DNA of 64,000 nucleotides from Schistocerca nitens (Eukaryota > Arthropoda > Insecta > Orthoptera > Acrididae). The notes under the pieces are model-generated. The model did no database searches, was not told the DNA's origin, and saw nothing but the letters and a program-made list of their open reading frames with translations. Below, in pieces: positions 12,146-26,149 of the stretch (the stretch's first letter is position 1; the number at the start of each line of letters is the position of its first letter). The stretch lies in contig NC_064621.1 in assembly GCF_023898315.1 (NCBI RefSeq), positions 120,476,561 to 120,540,560 on the forward strand. The letters are read 5' to 3'. A program made the translations under genes and the position numbers.

Positions 12146-12582
12146 GTAACTCATGTGGTAACTGTGCCATGCACAAAACAAAATTGTGAGTATAGAACAC
12201 AATACCAATGGAAAAGAGACGTCAAATATTTTAATGAGATACTTGAATACCATGTTCATTGTATATCTCAGTACACAGCAGTTATAGCATGCTAGTTAGT
12301 TACTGTTAATAATACCTACTGGGGTCAAAATAACATCATTCTTTTCGCATTGCGGATGGAAGAGACAGTTACATTTGGTTTTATGTGTTTGTATATGTAG
12401 CATGGAAACTCTTATTTCCAGTGTGTGGATTTCTGCTTACATCATTAGCAAATCAGGAACTCTAACCGGAACAGAAATCTGTAGATCAAATTTAGTATCA
12501 CGCTGTATAGATGACTCATAATAATATGTTACTTGGACCCTAAATATCATATTGTTAACCTTCGTGCAAATAAGATAACGTT
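12146..12582. other. No recognisable gene
   Basis: AT-rich; no repeat or coding motif recognised. Confidence 0.4.
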
Positions 12583-12838
12583 ACCGAGCGAGATGGTGCA
12601 GTGCTTAGTATGCTGGACTCGCATTCGCGAGGACAGCAGTTCAATCTCGCTTGCGACCATCCACATTTAGGTTTTCTGTGATTTCCCTAAATCCGTCCAG
12701 GAAAATACCGGAATGGCTCCTTTGAATGGGCACGGCCTATTTCCTTCCCCATCCTTGAAGAAGTCCGACTTTGTGCTCCGTCTGTAATGGCCTCGATGTC
12801 GACTGATCGTTAAACCCAATCTTCCTTCCTTCCTTCCT
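12583..12838 (+). mobile_element. Second SINE type with tRNA-like head and CTTC-type tail
   Basis: It begins accgagcgagatggtgcagt, has an eroded B-box-like block (agttcaatctcgc), then a conserved body (ttaggttttctgtgatttcc; a gggcacggcc block) and ends in cttccttccttcct. I recall this architecture from orthopteran SINEs. No clear target duplication is visible. Confidence 0.78.
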
Positions 12839-13224
12839 ACGATATCATTGTCACAGATAACCTCTCAGCGTGGAAAATATGTAAACCTGATGGGTCTTAA
12901 TCACAGTTCCATATTTAGCAAGTGTAACTATATTAACGAGCCATAATTTCTGGATAACAGGAGACTGCGATTGAATGTAGCAGCATATTTAGCCAATTAA
13001 ACATTCTGCTAATGGTTTAATAATAACAGAAGAGTTCCTTGACCTTCTCGCCTCTTCTGGAGTCGATGTCTTTGGTAGGTGTACGTTTTTACACAGTTAA
13101 GCTGTCAGAACTGTTGTCACGATGAAGAAGGGTTTGCCGGGCTCGGAGTCAGACGCCGTGTGGGGGCGCCCGCCTCGGGCAGCCATGGCAGTACAAATGG
13201 GGTTGCGGTCGAGCGCAGCCGTCC

Positions 13225-13470
13225 CACCTCAGCTGCTGTTTGTAGTTTCATTGCCAGCCTGCTCTCTGCACTCCCACCCACCGCATCACCGTTTCCGCGA
13301 GCAGCACCGACTTCTGGACCCTCGGTGCTGTCATCATCAGTGCCCCTGGTATCGGCTGTTTCATTTGCAACTTCCTTTGCAGCAGCGAGCGGCGCGCAGT
13401 GCGCCACGTACAACACGCCAGCGTCGGAAGCTTATCGCCCACAGCGTGGCAGGCAAGGACAGCTACTAGT
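13225..13470 (-). pseudogene. Unit A: exon 1 relic of the secreted-peptide family
   Basis: On minus this aligns with the exon 1 of units B, C and D. AGVLYVAHCAPLAAA matches their AGVLLVAYCTPFAVA, an acidic/small-residue stretch matches their acidic region, and ESRLAMK matches ESRRAAK. Relative to B, about 125 bp are missing at about 13,437, removing the TATA box, 5' UTR, start ATG and first half of the signal peptide; a TAA stands in frame just upstream. The splice donor, AAAG|GTAAAC in the intact genes, reads as a ctacaaac block with no GT. It was once homologous coding sequence and is now dead. The two intergenic stretches around it (12,839-13,224 and 13,471-14,079) show nothing else. Confidence 0.75.
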
Positions 13471-14079
13471 AAGTATTTCACAATGTGCTGTTAGCCCTAC
13501 CGTTATCCTATCTTAATAGCAGGAATATCTTGCTGAGCAGGGTATAAAACCGTTTCTCTCCTCCATTCATACTTACGGGGATACAATTATGGCAGCAATC
13601 ACAGCAGTACATCTACTTTATACAGTAGTTAATTAATAAATACCTCACTTGCTTAGATACCAGCTGACAACAGCTGAATGATCAACCTCAATCTTGTGCC
13701 TGTTAGATGAGTGACACACCTACATATCAGTGCATACCTAATATTCATGAAATCAAAACTCCTTTAGTTTCTTCAAATCAAATATGGGAGTCATCACATT
13801 AATTAATCTTATCTATCTCATTATCTGGGTAGTAGACAATAATTGTTAGGACTAAGATATAAAGGAGACTTGACAGAATTAATTGATAGCATAAAGTACA
13901 TAAATGGATTGTGTATCAGCTGATGAAACCAAATACAATCGAACATCAATTCAGCACTGGTCCATCTTACCTCAGTCATCCTGAACAGGATAACCGATCT
14001 AAATTGTACTAAGTGTCTGCCTAATGATTGTGACATCAAAATATATTTTATTCACTTGCAATACATATATAGCAGTCAT

Positions 14080-14760
14080 CATTTTACTTATAATTATCTA
14101 TGCCCTGATATCGAAGTCCTTAAGTGTTAGTAACATGGCACAAGGGACATAATTACCTCTGCATTGTGGCAAAGACGACAGTAACTTTGTCAAAGTACTT
14201 TGTGTTATTTAAGTCTCTCTGTATGTTAAGTATCATTTAGGGTGGGTTCTCAGATTGTTATACATCTCTCCCTCCTTAAGAAGATTAATCTGAAAACCTT
14301 TTGGCATTTCATAAAATATTTCCATGTTTGCCCTATTGTATTTTCTTGTGTTTTAAGGTGGTCATGCAAAGCTGATTTATGACTGGGATTACAAGGTTCT
14401 TTAAATTTTATGTTAAGCTTCCTTCCTGTTAGTCTATGTATACCTCGTCACATGGGCCACAAGCGATTTTTTCCACTCTTGAGCTATCATAGACTAATAG
14501 AAATATATTCTCCTACTTCAATATTTAAGTTAAAATTAAGATTTAGCTCATGGAATTTACTATGTAGTTTTTGAATCTCTGTTGCACTACCAGTGGTTAC
14601 TGATTTTCATAGTCTGACAAGAACTGTTAATGTTTCAAATTTTTGTCATTTTAACACCAGACAAGGAAATGTACAAAGAACCCACTCGCAAAATGAATTA
14701 TTGTACTTTCGTTGTCAGCGTCATTTTTATTGTTTACTAGTCATGTGATGAAAAGTTATG
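14080..14760 (-). mobile_element. Inverted partial copy of the Penelope-like element
   Basis: Read on minus, this matches the 3' part of the PLE found on plus at 17.9-18.3 kb and at 33.5-33.9 kb, including the stretch that codes for the C-terminal half of the GIY-YIG domain (TGRKLNIKFKEHCNPSHK in the best copy). It abuts the plus-oriented PLE to its right. Attached inverted, truncated partial copies are a known habit of Penelope elements. Confidence 0.7.
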
Positions 14761-14799
14761 AATGTATGAATATTTGGTAAATAATTAAGGCAATTTATC

Positions 14800-17700
14800 A
14801 GAATAATAAGCCAGATGTAGATGACCAGATCTGATAATTATCTAACTTTCAAGAATTGTGGATTCTTGCGCCTAACAGGTGCCTGACAATTCTTTCTTTC
14901 AAATTCATAGCACCTTTATTCAAATTAACATACCATTATTTAGTAACATTTGTGATGTAATAGCAACCAATTAAATGACCTTAAATGTATGGTTGATGAT
15001 ATCTGATCCATAACCATGCTGTTTCTCTGATAAAATATACATGAACATGTCAACCACTGTGTTATAACAGAGCTGGATAAATTAAAACAATAACTAGGCA
15101 AGAATTCTAGCTGAGAACTATTAAGCAAATATTATTATGACTATGGCTGGTGCCATACTTTGATTTTCTGTAGGTCTATTGTTAAACAATGTGATGATCT
15201 GTAATTACACTGATTACACATGTCATAGCTGAAAACAGATAGCATAGATAAGTGACATGTTAAACAAAGAACTAGAGTAATGGTTAGATCTTCCGATGTA
15301 AAGCACTTATAATGACTGTTAAACCATTTATCAGGTCTCCGCGTGTATAAAAAAGATTTACTTTCAGTGTTGGTTAAACTGAGGGGTACCTACCTGTGTT
15401 TCTACTAAACTGTATAGTAATTATAACATGCTGATGGTTTGCAATTGAGTTATTAGTGTTGTATCATAATTTATGTATATTGAGTAATCTGTACTTAAAA
15501 TGTTAATGTTGTAACATAATGGATCCCCTTGAATTTGTTATTATGTATGATATTAACGTCAGTGGGGTATCTTTATAGCAGTTGCACCTTTGCTTTGTGT
15601 TAAATCTTCGACGTATTCTGCGGGATCCATGAGTTTTTCACACAGTTAACGGCTATTTGGATAAATGGACAAAGCTAATAGCAAAATAAGAATATTGTAC
15701 ATCCCGTAACTGATACTATAATTATGCACACGCAGAGCTAAGATGCGTCTGTACGCAATTTATTGCAGTGCTTTACCTTGTAATGTATTTATTGTTGTCT
15801 TACATAGCAGCTATATCCTTTCATGTTACACACTTTGTTATATGTGTTTCTGATCCTAGAAGGAAGTAGATTATCTGTTATAAAATATGTCGTTACGACT
15901 ATGTATTGCATAATGCAGTTCTTAACATTCATTACATTTGTATAGCGCCATGTCCATTAAAATATTTAATTGAAAGTGATTCCAGCTTTTTCTAAATGAA
16001 TATCAAGGTCATAAATTATGTATCTAAGAATCTGAAGGAATATTGTAAAAACAGGTGGCTTAAGTGTGAATTAAAAGCAAAACATAGATAAGGAAAAGAT
16101 CGTCTGTAGACTGAAGAATTAAGAGCGGTGTGTTGTAGATATGGCTACTGATATTGTAGATAAATTTTTTGGCAATGAACAGCAAGTAATCAAAGACAGG
16201 CATGATAAAATTAACAAACTGGCACACTTATTTAACACTCTGGACACATTTATAGACCCTGGTATTACTTTTTATGATAGCATTGTGAACTTGTCAAATA
16301 TGAATGTACTTAGCAAAGGCTTTAAGTTTAATGTTGCGTCCAGACTTAATGAGAAAAATGTATAAGAAATGATAGTTCACTCTAATCTGACAGTTGATTG
16401 AATCACAGGTTCAAGAACTGAGGTAAAATAGAGCAGTGTGTAAAGCAGCTAACGTCATGGAAGAGACTGTAACAGATAGCAAAAGGCGAAGGTTTCACAA
16501 AAGTGACCTACGTATTATTGGTACAGTCAGTAACGAATTAAATGTGGTACAGTCACTAAATTTCAGTGTAGACTAAGGCAGTCCCCTTGTTATCCTTACT
16601 AAAACGCATATATAAGTAAAATATTTTTATAGAAGACAATCAAATATTTTATATCCCTAAAGCTCCCACTGGTAAATACAGTGACGAAATTAAAGGGGAT
16701 AGGAATAAATCCTGTTCCACTATTACTGACATTCAAAAGAAAATGTGTATAGCTATGAACTCAAGTGCTCATAAACTTAGAATTAACCCAGAAATACATA
16801 ATATTGCGGTTCCTATTAAACCAATTTTCAATTACATCGATTGCACAGGTTACCATGTAAGTCGAGAATTGGATAATAAAACTACTAAATCTACAGGTTC
16901 ACAAATTGTCACATGTTAAAGAGTGCAGCAGAACTGATGCAGTTCACCTTAGAGGGTACAGTCCCAACAGTTGGTACAATCGTAACATTAGAGCTAAGCA
17001 ATCCATATGCAAATGTACAAGTTGCAGAAACAATTAACATCATTAAAAATAATCGACTTTCATACAAAAAGGTGAATAAGTACCAAATTGTAGAGTTGTA
17101 TGAACCATTCAGGATAGTTTTGTCTCAAAATTAATTTGCATTCAGTTTGACCTTCTGCAGATATCAGAATTGTTTAGCAATTAGTAATTGCCCAGCAGGG
17201 ACAATAGCAAACATTTTCATGGACGATTTTCAAAATAAATTATTTCATTGAACAAGAAATGATGAAAAATGGGATTATCTATTACAAAAGCTGCATTGAT
17301 AACATGCTCATACTTCTCAGCTCGAGTACAACATAGATTGAAAACGTAAGCAGTAACGTAAATGAGCTACTTGCTAATAGAAACTGTGTTATCTAGGTAG
17401 AAGAAAATCTTCGATATCCAATCTTAATGGCAAGCATACCTACAACATATTCAAGAAACTGATGACGACAAATGCAATCATACATGTGTCTTCATGTCAT
17501 CACATATGCTTTGAAGTGTGCACATTTTATGCCATGATGACATGTTCATTTGATTACCCTATCTAGAGAGAGTACAGACAATGAACACAATGTATTACGT
17601 CAGGTAGCTCTGGACCATGGGTCAGACTTTATGTTAGTAGACAAGGTGTACAAGAAAGAGATTAAAAGAGAAGAGCAGACAACAAATGATACAGCTACAG

Positions 17701-18680
17701 AAAATAAAAAATAAAGGAAACGCTAGGTCCGTAATTATGAAATATTCAGTAAAAAATCCCAGATAAAATGGCACAGGTTTTCTGAAGTAGTACTGGTTTT
17801 CCAAACAAATAATAAGGTAAGGAAAATTGTGAGGCACAAAATAAAGAAGATGTATATGATAGATCAGAGGTGTATAAATTCACCTGTGGTCTACATGAAT
17901 CTGTAATCCCAGTCATAAAGCTGCTGTGAGTGACCACCTTAAAATACATGAACTTACAATATGGAACACTGAAGAAAACGTGAAAACATTGCATAAACTG
18001 AAAAAAGGTGTTGTTATGGAGGTAGAGATAGATGCTAATCACAAGGCTGTCAGTATAAATGTGAGAATCAGAAACTACACACTAAATTCCATGAGTTAAA
18101 TCCTAATACATTCTTCATTATTAAAGTAAAAGAATATATTTCAATCAACTTCTTAAGGATGCAGAGATGTATAACAATCTGAAAACCCATCCTAAAAGAT
18201 ACTTAATGTACAGACAGACCCTATCAATACCAAGTGCTTTGACAACTTTATTGTTGTCATTGCCACAATGTAGGGCAAATTATACCAATGTCCCTTATGC
18301 CATGTTATAAGTTAAGACTACATAGTTCGTGCTGAGTCCTCGTTATCACTTTAAGTATGATTCAAGGTACACATAGATGTTTTGTAAAAGTTTAGTGATA
18401 TGGTAGGATTAAAAAGTGTGAGCAATTTATCATGATCTTCACTGTAGGCATTGTATACACCATTTTGTGTGGCGAACTATCTTTCTGGATGATCCTGTCA
18501 ATGCTTCAATGCTGCTTGTGGAGTGAACTGAAATATTAAGTGGAAATTGGCAAGTGAATATGCTATTAAAAGCATTTTGAAAAACTTTCCGTTGAGTATA
18601 GAACTTCTGACTGCATGTCATTCTTTATTCACCAGAGTTTAAAAATGTAGAAAGTATGATGGCATCACTAATTAGGTCAC
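14800..18680 (+). mobile_element. Penelope-like element (PLE) with RT and GIY-YIG parts, decayed
   Basis: The 5' untranslated part (about 14,800-16,140) is shared with 34.6-35.8 kb (plus) and 60.4-61.8 kb (minus). The coding part runs from about 16,141 to 18,060. The 3' part (18,060-18,680) is shared with 33.78-34.34 kb. In the minus copy at 58.4-62 kb the same 3' sequence also stands at the 5' end, which suggests terminal repeats (pLTRs). Confidence 0.8.
16141..18060 (+). pseudogene. Penelope-like reverse transcriptase with GIY-YIG endonuclease, broken
   Basis: An intact ATG at 16141 opens a 74-codon block with IVNLSNMNVLSKGFKFNVAS, the N-terminal PLE signature. Other frames then give the fingers block HNIAVPIKPIFNYIDCTGYH (about 16,798-16,857), motif A as LELSNPYANVQVAETINIIK (16,985-17,045), AGTIANIFMDDF (about 17,197-17,232) and the catalytic box as YYKSCIDNMLILL (about 17,280-17,320), where YxDD has become CIDN. 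A degraded GIY-YIG start, GVYKFTCGLHD, lies near 17,868-17,900. Several stops and frameshifts separate these blocks. The identity is well supported by motif order; the enzyme is inactive. Confidence 0.82.
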
Positions 18681-19540
18681 AGATAGCCAGAAGGGATAGT
18701 TAAGAACAGTGACAGTAAAGAGGTCCCAAATGAGCTGAAGAGTGCAAATAACATTTTAAGTATTCTGCATATGTTCTAATGTAACCACTGACGCAAATGT
18801 AATTCTGTATAGGTTTTTGATATTGTTGTAACACAGTATTGCATGTGTTAAGGCAGTATTTTAAATGTTGCATACATTCATTAATGTGAATGTCATTATC
18901 CTGGAGTTTTGGCACTGTTGGTCTTATAATTACTATAAATGTCATGAAAAATTTAGTGTTTATCAAGGATGTGATGATCGATTGCTACCACAATTCAAAA
19001 TCGAAAATTTTTGTTTGATATGTAATTACTAATTGTGTCTTTATTTAACATTGTACTAGCAGCTTTTATAAATACTTTCATGAGAGATATGAGTACGAGA
19101 TCATCACTGAGAGATAGTGTGATGTCACACATGAGACTGAGCCATACTTTGAGTGAAGTTGCTATCTTTACCAGCGAAATGGAGGGCACTCACTATAGAC
19201 TTATGCTTACCATATCAATCAGTCATGATCTATGGCACTCCCACTGGACTAATACTGCAGACAGTCCAGACAGGGGGAGGAGATAGCTGTCAAAATGTTG
19301 ACTGAAATATCAATATTAAGTGTGACTTCCAGTGGTTAGTGCACTGCAGATGTCCTATATTGCCACGACCCAAGAAGATATCATGTAGGACTCAAATGTA
19401 AGCCATTTTTCTCTCTGAGATCTCTACAATCATGTTTTCCTTGGCAGATGCAACGTAGTGGGTTTTGTACTCCATGGTTCCATTTGTCAACAATGAATAA
19501 CTAGAGTTGAGGACACAGTTCACTCTAGAAACACCCTCTT
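18681..19540. other. No recognisable gene
   Basis: The first part (to about 18,830) resembles 34,370-34,480 and is probably PLE-flanking duplicated sequence. The rest has short frames only. Confidence 0.4.
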
Positions 19541-22015
<2,475 letters not shown>

Positions 22016-22069
22016 CTTATAGAATCGCAATAACTCAGATATCAATCTAACAGTTTTCTAATTTGGAAG

Positions 22070-23530
22070 ACCATGTTTTCTTTTGAGCAACACACACTAT
22101 ACATTTCTGAGCTAATCATTTAGTTGCCTGTCATTTAACCTTTCTTTGAAATCAGAAAGAAAATTACTGCAGTTACTCTTTCTCGTAGAACAATATGTCT
22201 GTGCCAACACACAAGTTTACAAAAATAGTTGAAAGTTTACTGAAATATGGTAAACGTTAATCATATGTTTCGAAGATTCTTAGTGACCATCAGTGAGATT
22301 TCATGATGTCGTCTTGCCACATTTTTTAAGCGCTTTGACATGTTTCAGGAGTGATATTTAGAGCGAGTTACAGAAACTGAGTTTTAGCATCAAAATGCCA
22401 TAAGTCTTACAGCTTAAGATGTGTGCATACTACCGACCTCTACAAGGAGGTATGTTTAGCAATGATGGAGTTGAAGTTATCACAGGTACATAGCTTATGC
22501 CTGCCTGAGTTTCATCCCCATTATAAGAATACTGCGTGATTCATATTACTGTTTAGGAAACCAAAAGTGACGTAGATGATACTGAGATAAGTAATTTGAC
22601 ATGAGACACATATGGTCGCAAATTTCAGGAAATCCCCCAACCAAGTGGATGACAAATGTTGCACATGTGATGGTACCAGGGGATACATACTTTATTGCAA
22701 TTGCTGTGGCTAGAGCAGACAATCCTACCCACACTGTAGTGGCACTTCTACACATTGCTCCGCAAGGTTATTCTGCGTTTATTCTTGCATTATACAGTGT
22801 GATACTGTAGTGTTCATGGTAGTGGCACTACAAGACTAAGGTGAATCTATCTACCATTAGGAAAACGTAGTACGCTAGCTGAGCAGTGTTTAGTACTGAC
22901 CACTACCACTGCACCTGTGGGGAGGTACATAAACTGGTCATGTAACATGTGCAAAATTCGTCAACCACATTTAGGATATTTGCTGATGTTTCTGGCTCCA
23001 TGTATGTTGTATTAAATTTCTTGTCTCAGATTCTTATACTCCGTTTTGACAGATTTTAAACATTAATGAAAATCACCCTGTATATATCAGATCTCTATAG
23101 TGTAAAATATCCACTTAAAGCTACACTTTGTATAGCTGGATATGCTAAAATGAGAAGTTATTGCTTAGAGTAGAGCTCTTGATCTTTGAAGCAGCAATTA
23201 GTCCAAAGGAAATCAGTTAGAAAAACAAGTTGTGTGTGATCCAATTCTTCAGTGTGTTATATACTTACAAAATTTAAGGTTAATATCTGTGTCAACTATA
23301 GATGGAAATTTTTGATAAGGCTATTAACATTTTCTGATGAGACAGGAGAGTACGCAGGTGTCAGAGGAACATCATATTTTTTGTTTATTGTTGAGCAGGT
23401 GCTCACGCCCGGGCTGGCCACATGAAACATGCACGTGCAGGCAGCCGACACATTGCGTCCAGAGCTGGAAGCAGACACCATGTCAGGTCAGGCGCCTCCC
23501 GCAGAGAAGCACACAGCAAGTAGTCGCTAT
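22070..23530 (+). repeat. Unit E: intron plus terminal exon in plus orientation, joined to an inverted flank
   Basis: From about 22,070 the sequence matches the intron of gene B (from 27,905) and of D in reverse. It keeps a 354-bp block, 22,624-22,977, that B and C lack. It runs through the terminal exon and stops at about 23,533, just past the stop codon. Exon 1 and the promoter are absent; instead the 22,015 side holds an oppositely oriented 3' flank. The short 22,016-22,069 spacer is unmatched. Confidence 0.8.
23399..23523 (+). pseudogene. Unit E: orphan terminal exon of the secreted-peptide family
   Basis: The acceptor CAG at 23,396-23,398 leads into an open frame that starts (V/G)AHARAGHMKHARAG and ends HSK with TAG at 23521, the same 40-codon layout as gene D. 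Compared with B it has P-to-H, A-to-V and A-to-E changes and one Arg fewer. No exon 1 lies upstream and the 3' UTR is cut off at about 23,533, replaced by the sequence that begins the upstream region of unit B. It could only be expressed as part of a chimaeric transcript, so I call it a pseudo-exon. Confidence 0.75.
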
Positions 23531-24354
23531 TGGGGAGGTGGTCGCAATTGCGGCAAAACATATCTAGAAATTATACAGCACTCAGGAACATTATTGTCAT
23601 TGCTGGATGATTTGGAACTTCTCCAAAACCTGAGAGTGAAATTAGAACGACAGTTTTAGACACTCTCCCTCCAGCCTCCGCGAACGACGGTTTTGGTGCA
23701 GTCCTCACGCGCTGCATGTGATAAAAGGGGCCAGTACGCTACTGACCTCTGCTCACAGCCGGCTCGAACGGAATCGAGAGATAGGCGTTTATCTGCTGAG
23801 ATTCGGTTAGCAATACTTTTCCGTGGAGTGGATTGGGGGGCCTAGTATATGTTAACTCTGTAGAGTTAGTCGTAACGGTAATTGACGACTGCAGTTAGTT
23901 TTTCGAATTACAGTATACATTTGGCATTTGTGAAGAATGTTTGATTTCCGAGTTCACTTTTCGTTACTACTTCCCGGTATTCTATCTTGTTGAAAGTTGT
24001 CGCACTTGTATGTTCGTTAAGGGATATAAACTGCTTCTTTTATAAGCCTGTATCTTCATTTAACAGACAGATGCAACCTTTCACTAACCTGTGCTGTTGT
24101 GAGGTGGTTGACCTGTGTATTTCATGCAGAACTATTTACTTTAAGATGGTGTTACCCCTGTTAAAAACAGAAGTTAATAAGTAGTTATCCTTTACGCATA
24201 TCGCTTCATTGCCTTTTATAAGGAAACTTGCATGATTGCATAGGGAGTTTAATTTCATTTTCTGATCACAGATAATTTAAATTTGCATTCTAGGGGTTTG
24301 CAAACTACAGCCAGAATCACGCACCTCACACTTCCTAAACTTGAAGTTGATTTA

Positions 24355-25780
24355 TACACTCCTGGAAATGGAAAAAAGAACACATTGACACCGGTGTGTC
24401 AGACCCACCATACTTGCTCCGGACACTGCGAAAGGGCTGTACAAGCAATGATCACACGCACGGCACAGCGGACACACCAGGAACCGCAGTGTTGGCCGTC
24501 GAATGGCGCTAGCTGCGCAGCATTTGTGCACCGCCGCCGTCAGTGTCAGCCAGTTTGCCGTGGCATACGGAGCTCCATCGCAGTCTTTAACACTGGTAGC
24601 ATGCCGCGACAGCGTGGACGTGAACCGTATGTGCAGTTGACGGACTTTGAGCGAGGGCGTATAGTGGGCATGCGGGAGGCCGGGTGGACGTACCGCCGAA
24701 TTGCTCAACACGTGGGGCGTGAGGTCTCCACAGTACATCGATGTTGTCTCCAGTGGTCGGCGGAAGGTGCACGTGCCCGTCGACCTGGGACCGGACCGCA
24801 GCGACGCACGGATGCACGCCAAGACCGTAGGATCCTACGCAGTGCCGTAGGGGACCGCACCGCCACTTCCCAGCAAATTAGGGACACTGTTGCTCCTGGG
24901 GTATCGGCGAGGACCATTCGCAACCGTCTCCATGAAGCTGGGCTACGGTCCCGCACACCGTTAGGCCGTCTTCCGCTCACGCCCCAACATCGTGCAGCCC
25001 GCCTCCAGTGGTGTCGCGACAGGCGTGAATGGAGGGACGAATGGAGACGTGTCGTCTTCAGCGATGAGAGTCGCTTCTGCCTTGGTGCCAATGATGGTCG
25101 TATGCGTGTTTGGCGCCGTGCAGGTGAGCGCCACAATCAGGACTGCATACGACCGAGGCACACAGGGCCAACACCCGGCATCATAGTGTGGGGAGCGATC
25201 TCCTACACTGGCCGTACACCACTGGTGATCGTCGAGGGGACACTGAATAGTGCACGGTACATCCAAACCGTCATCGAACCCATCGTTCTACCATTCCTAG
25301 ACCGGCAAGGGAACTTGCTGTTCCAACAGGACAATGCACGTCCGCGTGTATCCCGTGCCACCCAACGTGCTCTAGAAGGTGTAAGTCAACTACCCTGGCC
25401 AGCAAGATCTCCGGATCTGTCCCCCATTGAGCATGTTTGGGACTGGATGAAGCGTCGTCTCACGCGGTCTGCACGTCCAGCACGAACGCTGGTCCAACTG
25501 AGGCGCCAGGTGGAAATGGCATGGCAAGCCGTTCCACAGGACTACATCCAGCATCTCTACGATCGTCTCCATGGGAGAATAGCAGCCTGCATTGCTGCGA
25601 AAGGTGGATATACACTGTACTAGTGCCGACATTGTGCATGCTCTGTTGCCTGTGTCTATGTGCCTGTGGTTCTGTCAGTGTGATCATGTGATGTATCTGA
25701 CCCCAGGAATGTGTCAATAAAGTTTCCCCTTCCTGGGACAATGAATTCACGGTGTTCTTATTTCAATTTCCAGGAGTGTA
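24355..25780 (+). mobile_element. Tc1-like DNA transposon with intact transposase and proven TA target site
   Basis: The element is 24357-25778 (1,422 bp). Its ends read cactcctggaaatggaaaaa and, reverse-complemented from the right, cactcctggaaattgaaata. TA stands at 24355-24356 and 25779-25780. The inverted sister segment at about 42,945 shows the unoccupied sequence (a gttgatttatatgtagcc form) with a single TA, giving a clean empty site. A polyadenylation signal AATAAA lies inside at 25716-25721. A second copy of equal length sits at 47,802-49,223. Confidence 0.97.
24601..25623 (+). CDS. Tc1-like transposase, complete, with short D-to-E spacing (DD32E)
   Basis: This DDE transposase would bind its element's terminal repeats and carry out cut-and-paste transposition in the nucleus. 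It is 340 residues, the normal Tc1 length. I chose ATG 24601 because it gives the standard start MPRQRGREPYVQLTDFERGR; the frame stays open further upstream but crosses the element's end. Two N-terminal HTH motifs lie at about residues 15-55 and 75-120 with a basic RRPGTGPQRR linker between. The first Asp is in VVFSDESRF, the second in FQQDNARPR (codon at 25330) and the Glu in SPIEHVW (25429), with 32 residues between the last two where Tc1 usually has 34. In the sister copy the Asp block reads QDNAPPHVSR, so this copy has lost the common His. No stop or frameshift. It may still be active. Confidence 0.93.
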   Translation: MPRQRGREPYVQLTDFERGRIVGMREAGWTYRRIAQHVGREVSTVHRCCLQWSAEGARARRPGTGPQRRTDARQDRRILRSAVGDRTATSQQIRDTVAPGVSARTIRNRLHEAGLRSRTPLGRLPLTPQHRAARLQWCRDRREWRDEWRRVVFSDESRFCLGANDGRMRVWRRAGERHNQDCIRPRHTGPTPGIIVWGAISYTGRTPLVIVEGTLNSARYIQTVIEPIVLPFLDRQGNLLFQQDNARPRVSRATQRALEGVSQLPWPARSPDLSPIEHVWDWMKRRLTRSARPARTLVQLRRQVEMAWQAVPQDYIQHLYDRLHGRIAACIAAKGGYTLY

Positions 25781-26149
25781 TGTAGCCAAGGAAGATTCAG
25801 GCTACATGGAATGGCATTTATAGCATATTACTCAATGACAAACCAGGACTGATTGTTAATATGAATTTGCATCACACACTGCCTGTAACTACGGAGCTAT
25901 GTAATACATTCCAGTACTAAATTAGTAAACTAATAAAGTAGAAGGTTAAGACGGAAAAGATTAAAGACTTATTTTATTTTATGAGAAAAATCAGGAATTC
26001 TAGATGTACCCTCGGAATGTACGAATTGTCCTTTCAGCCAAATGTCTACGATGAGCAATCATGTATTTTTAGAATGAGCACACTAGCCTCACGTCTCAAG
26101 TTGTCAATAGGCGTCAAGACCAATATATAAAAGAGCCGAAGGAGTAGTT

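Noticed and set aside
13079-13516. 145-codon and 115-codon plus-strand frames
   Set aside because: Antisense shadows of the unit A exon 1 relic.
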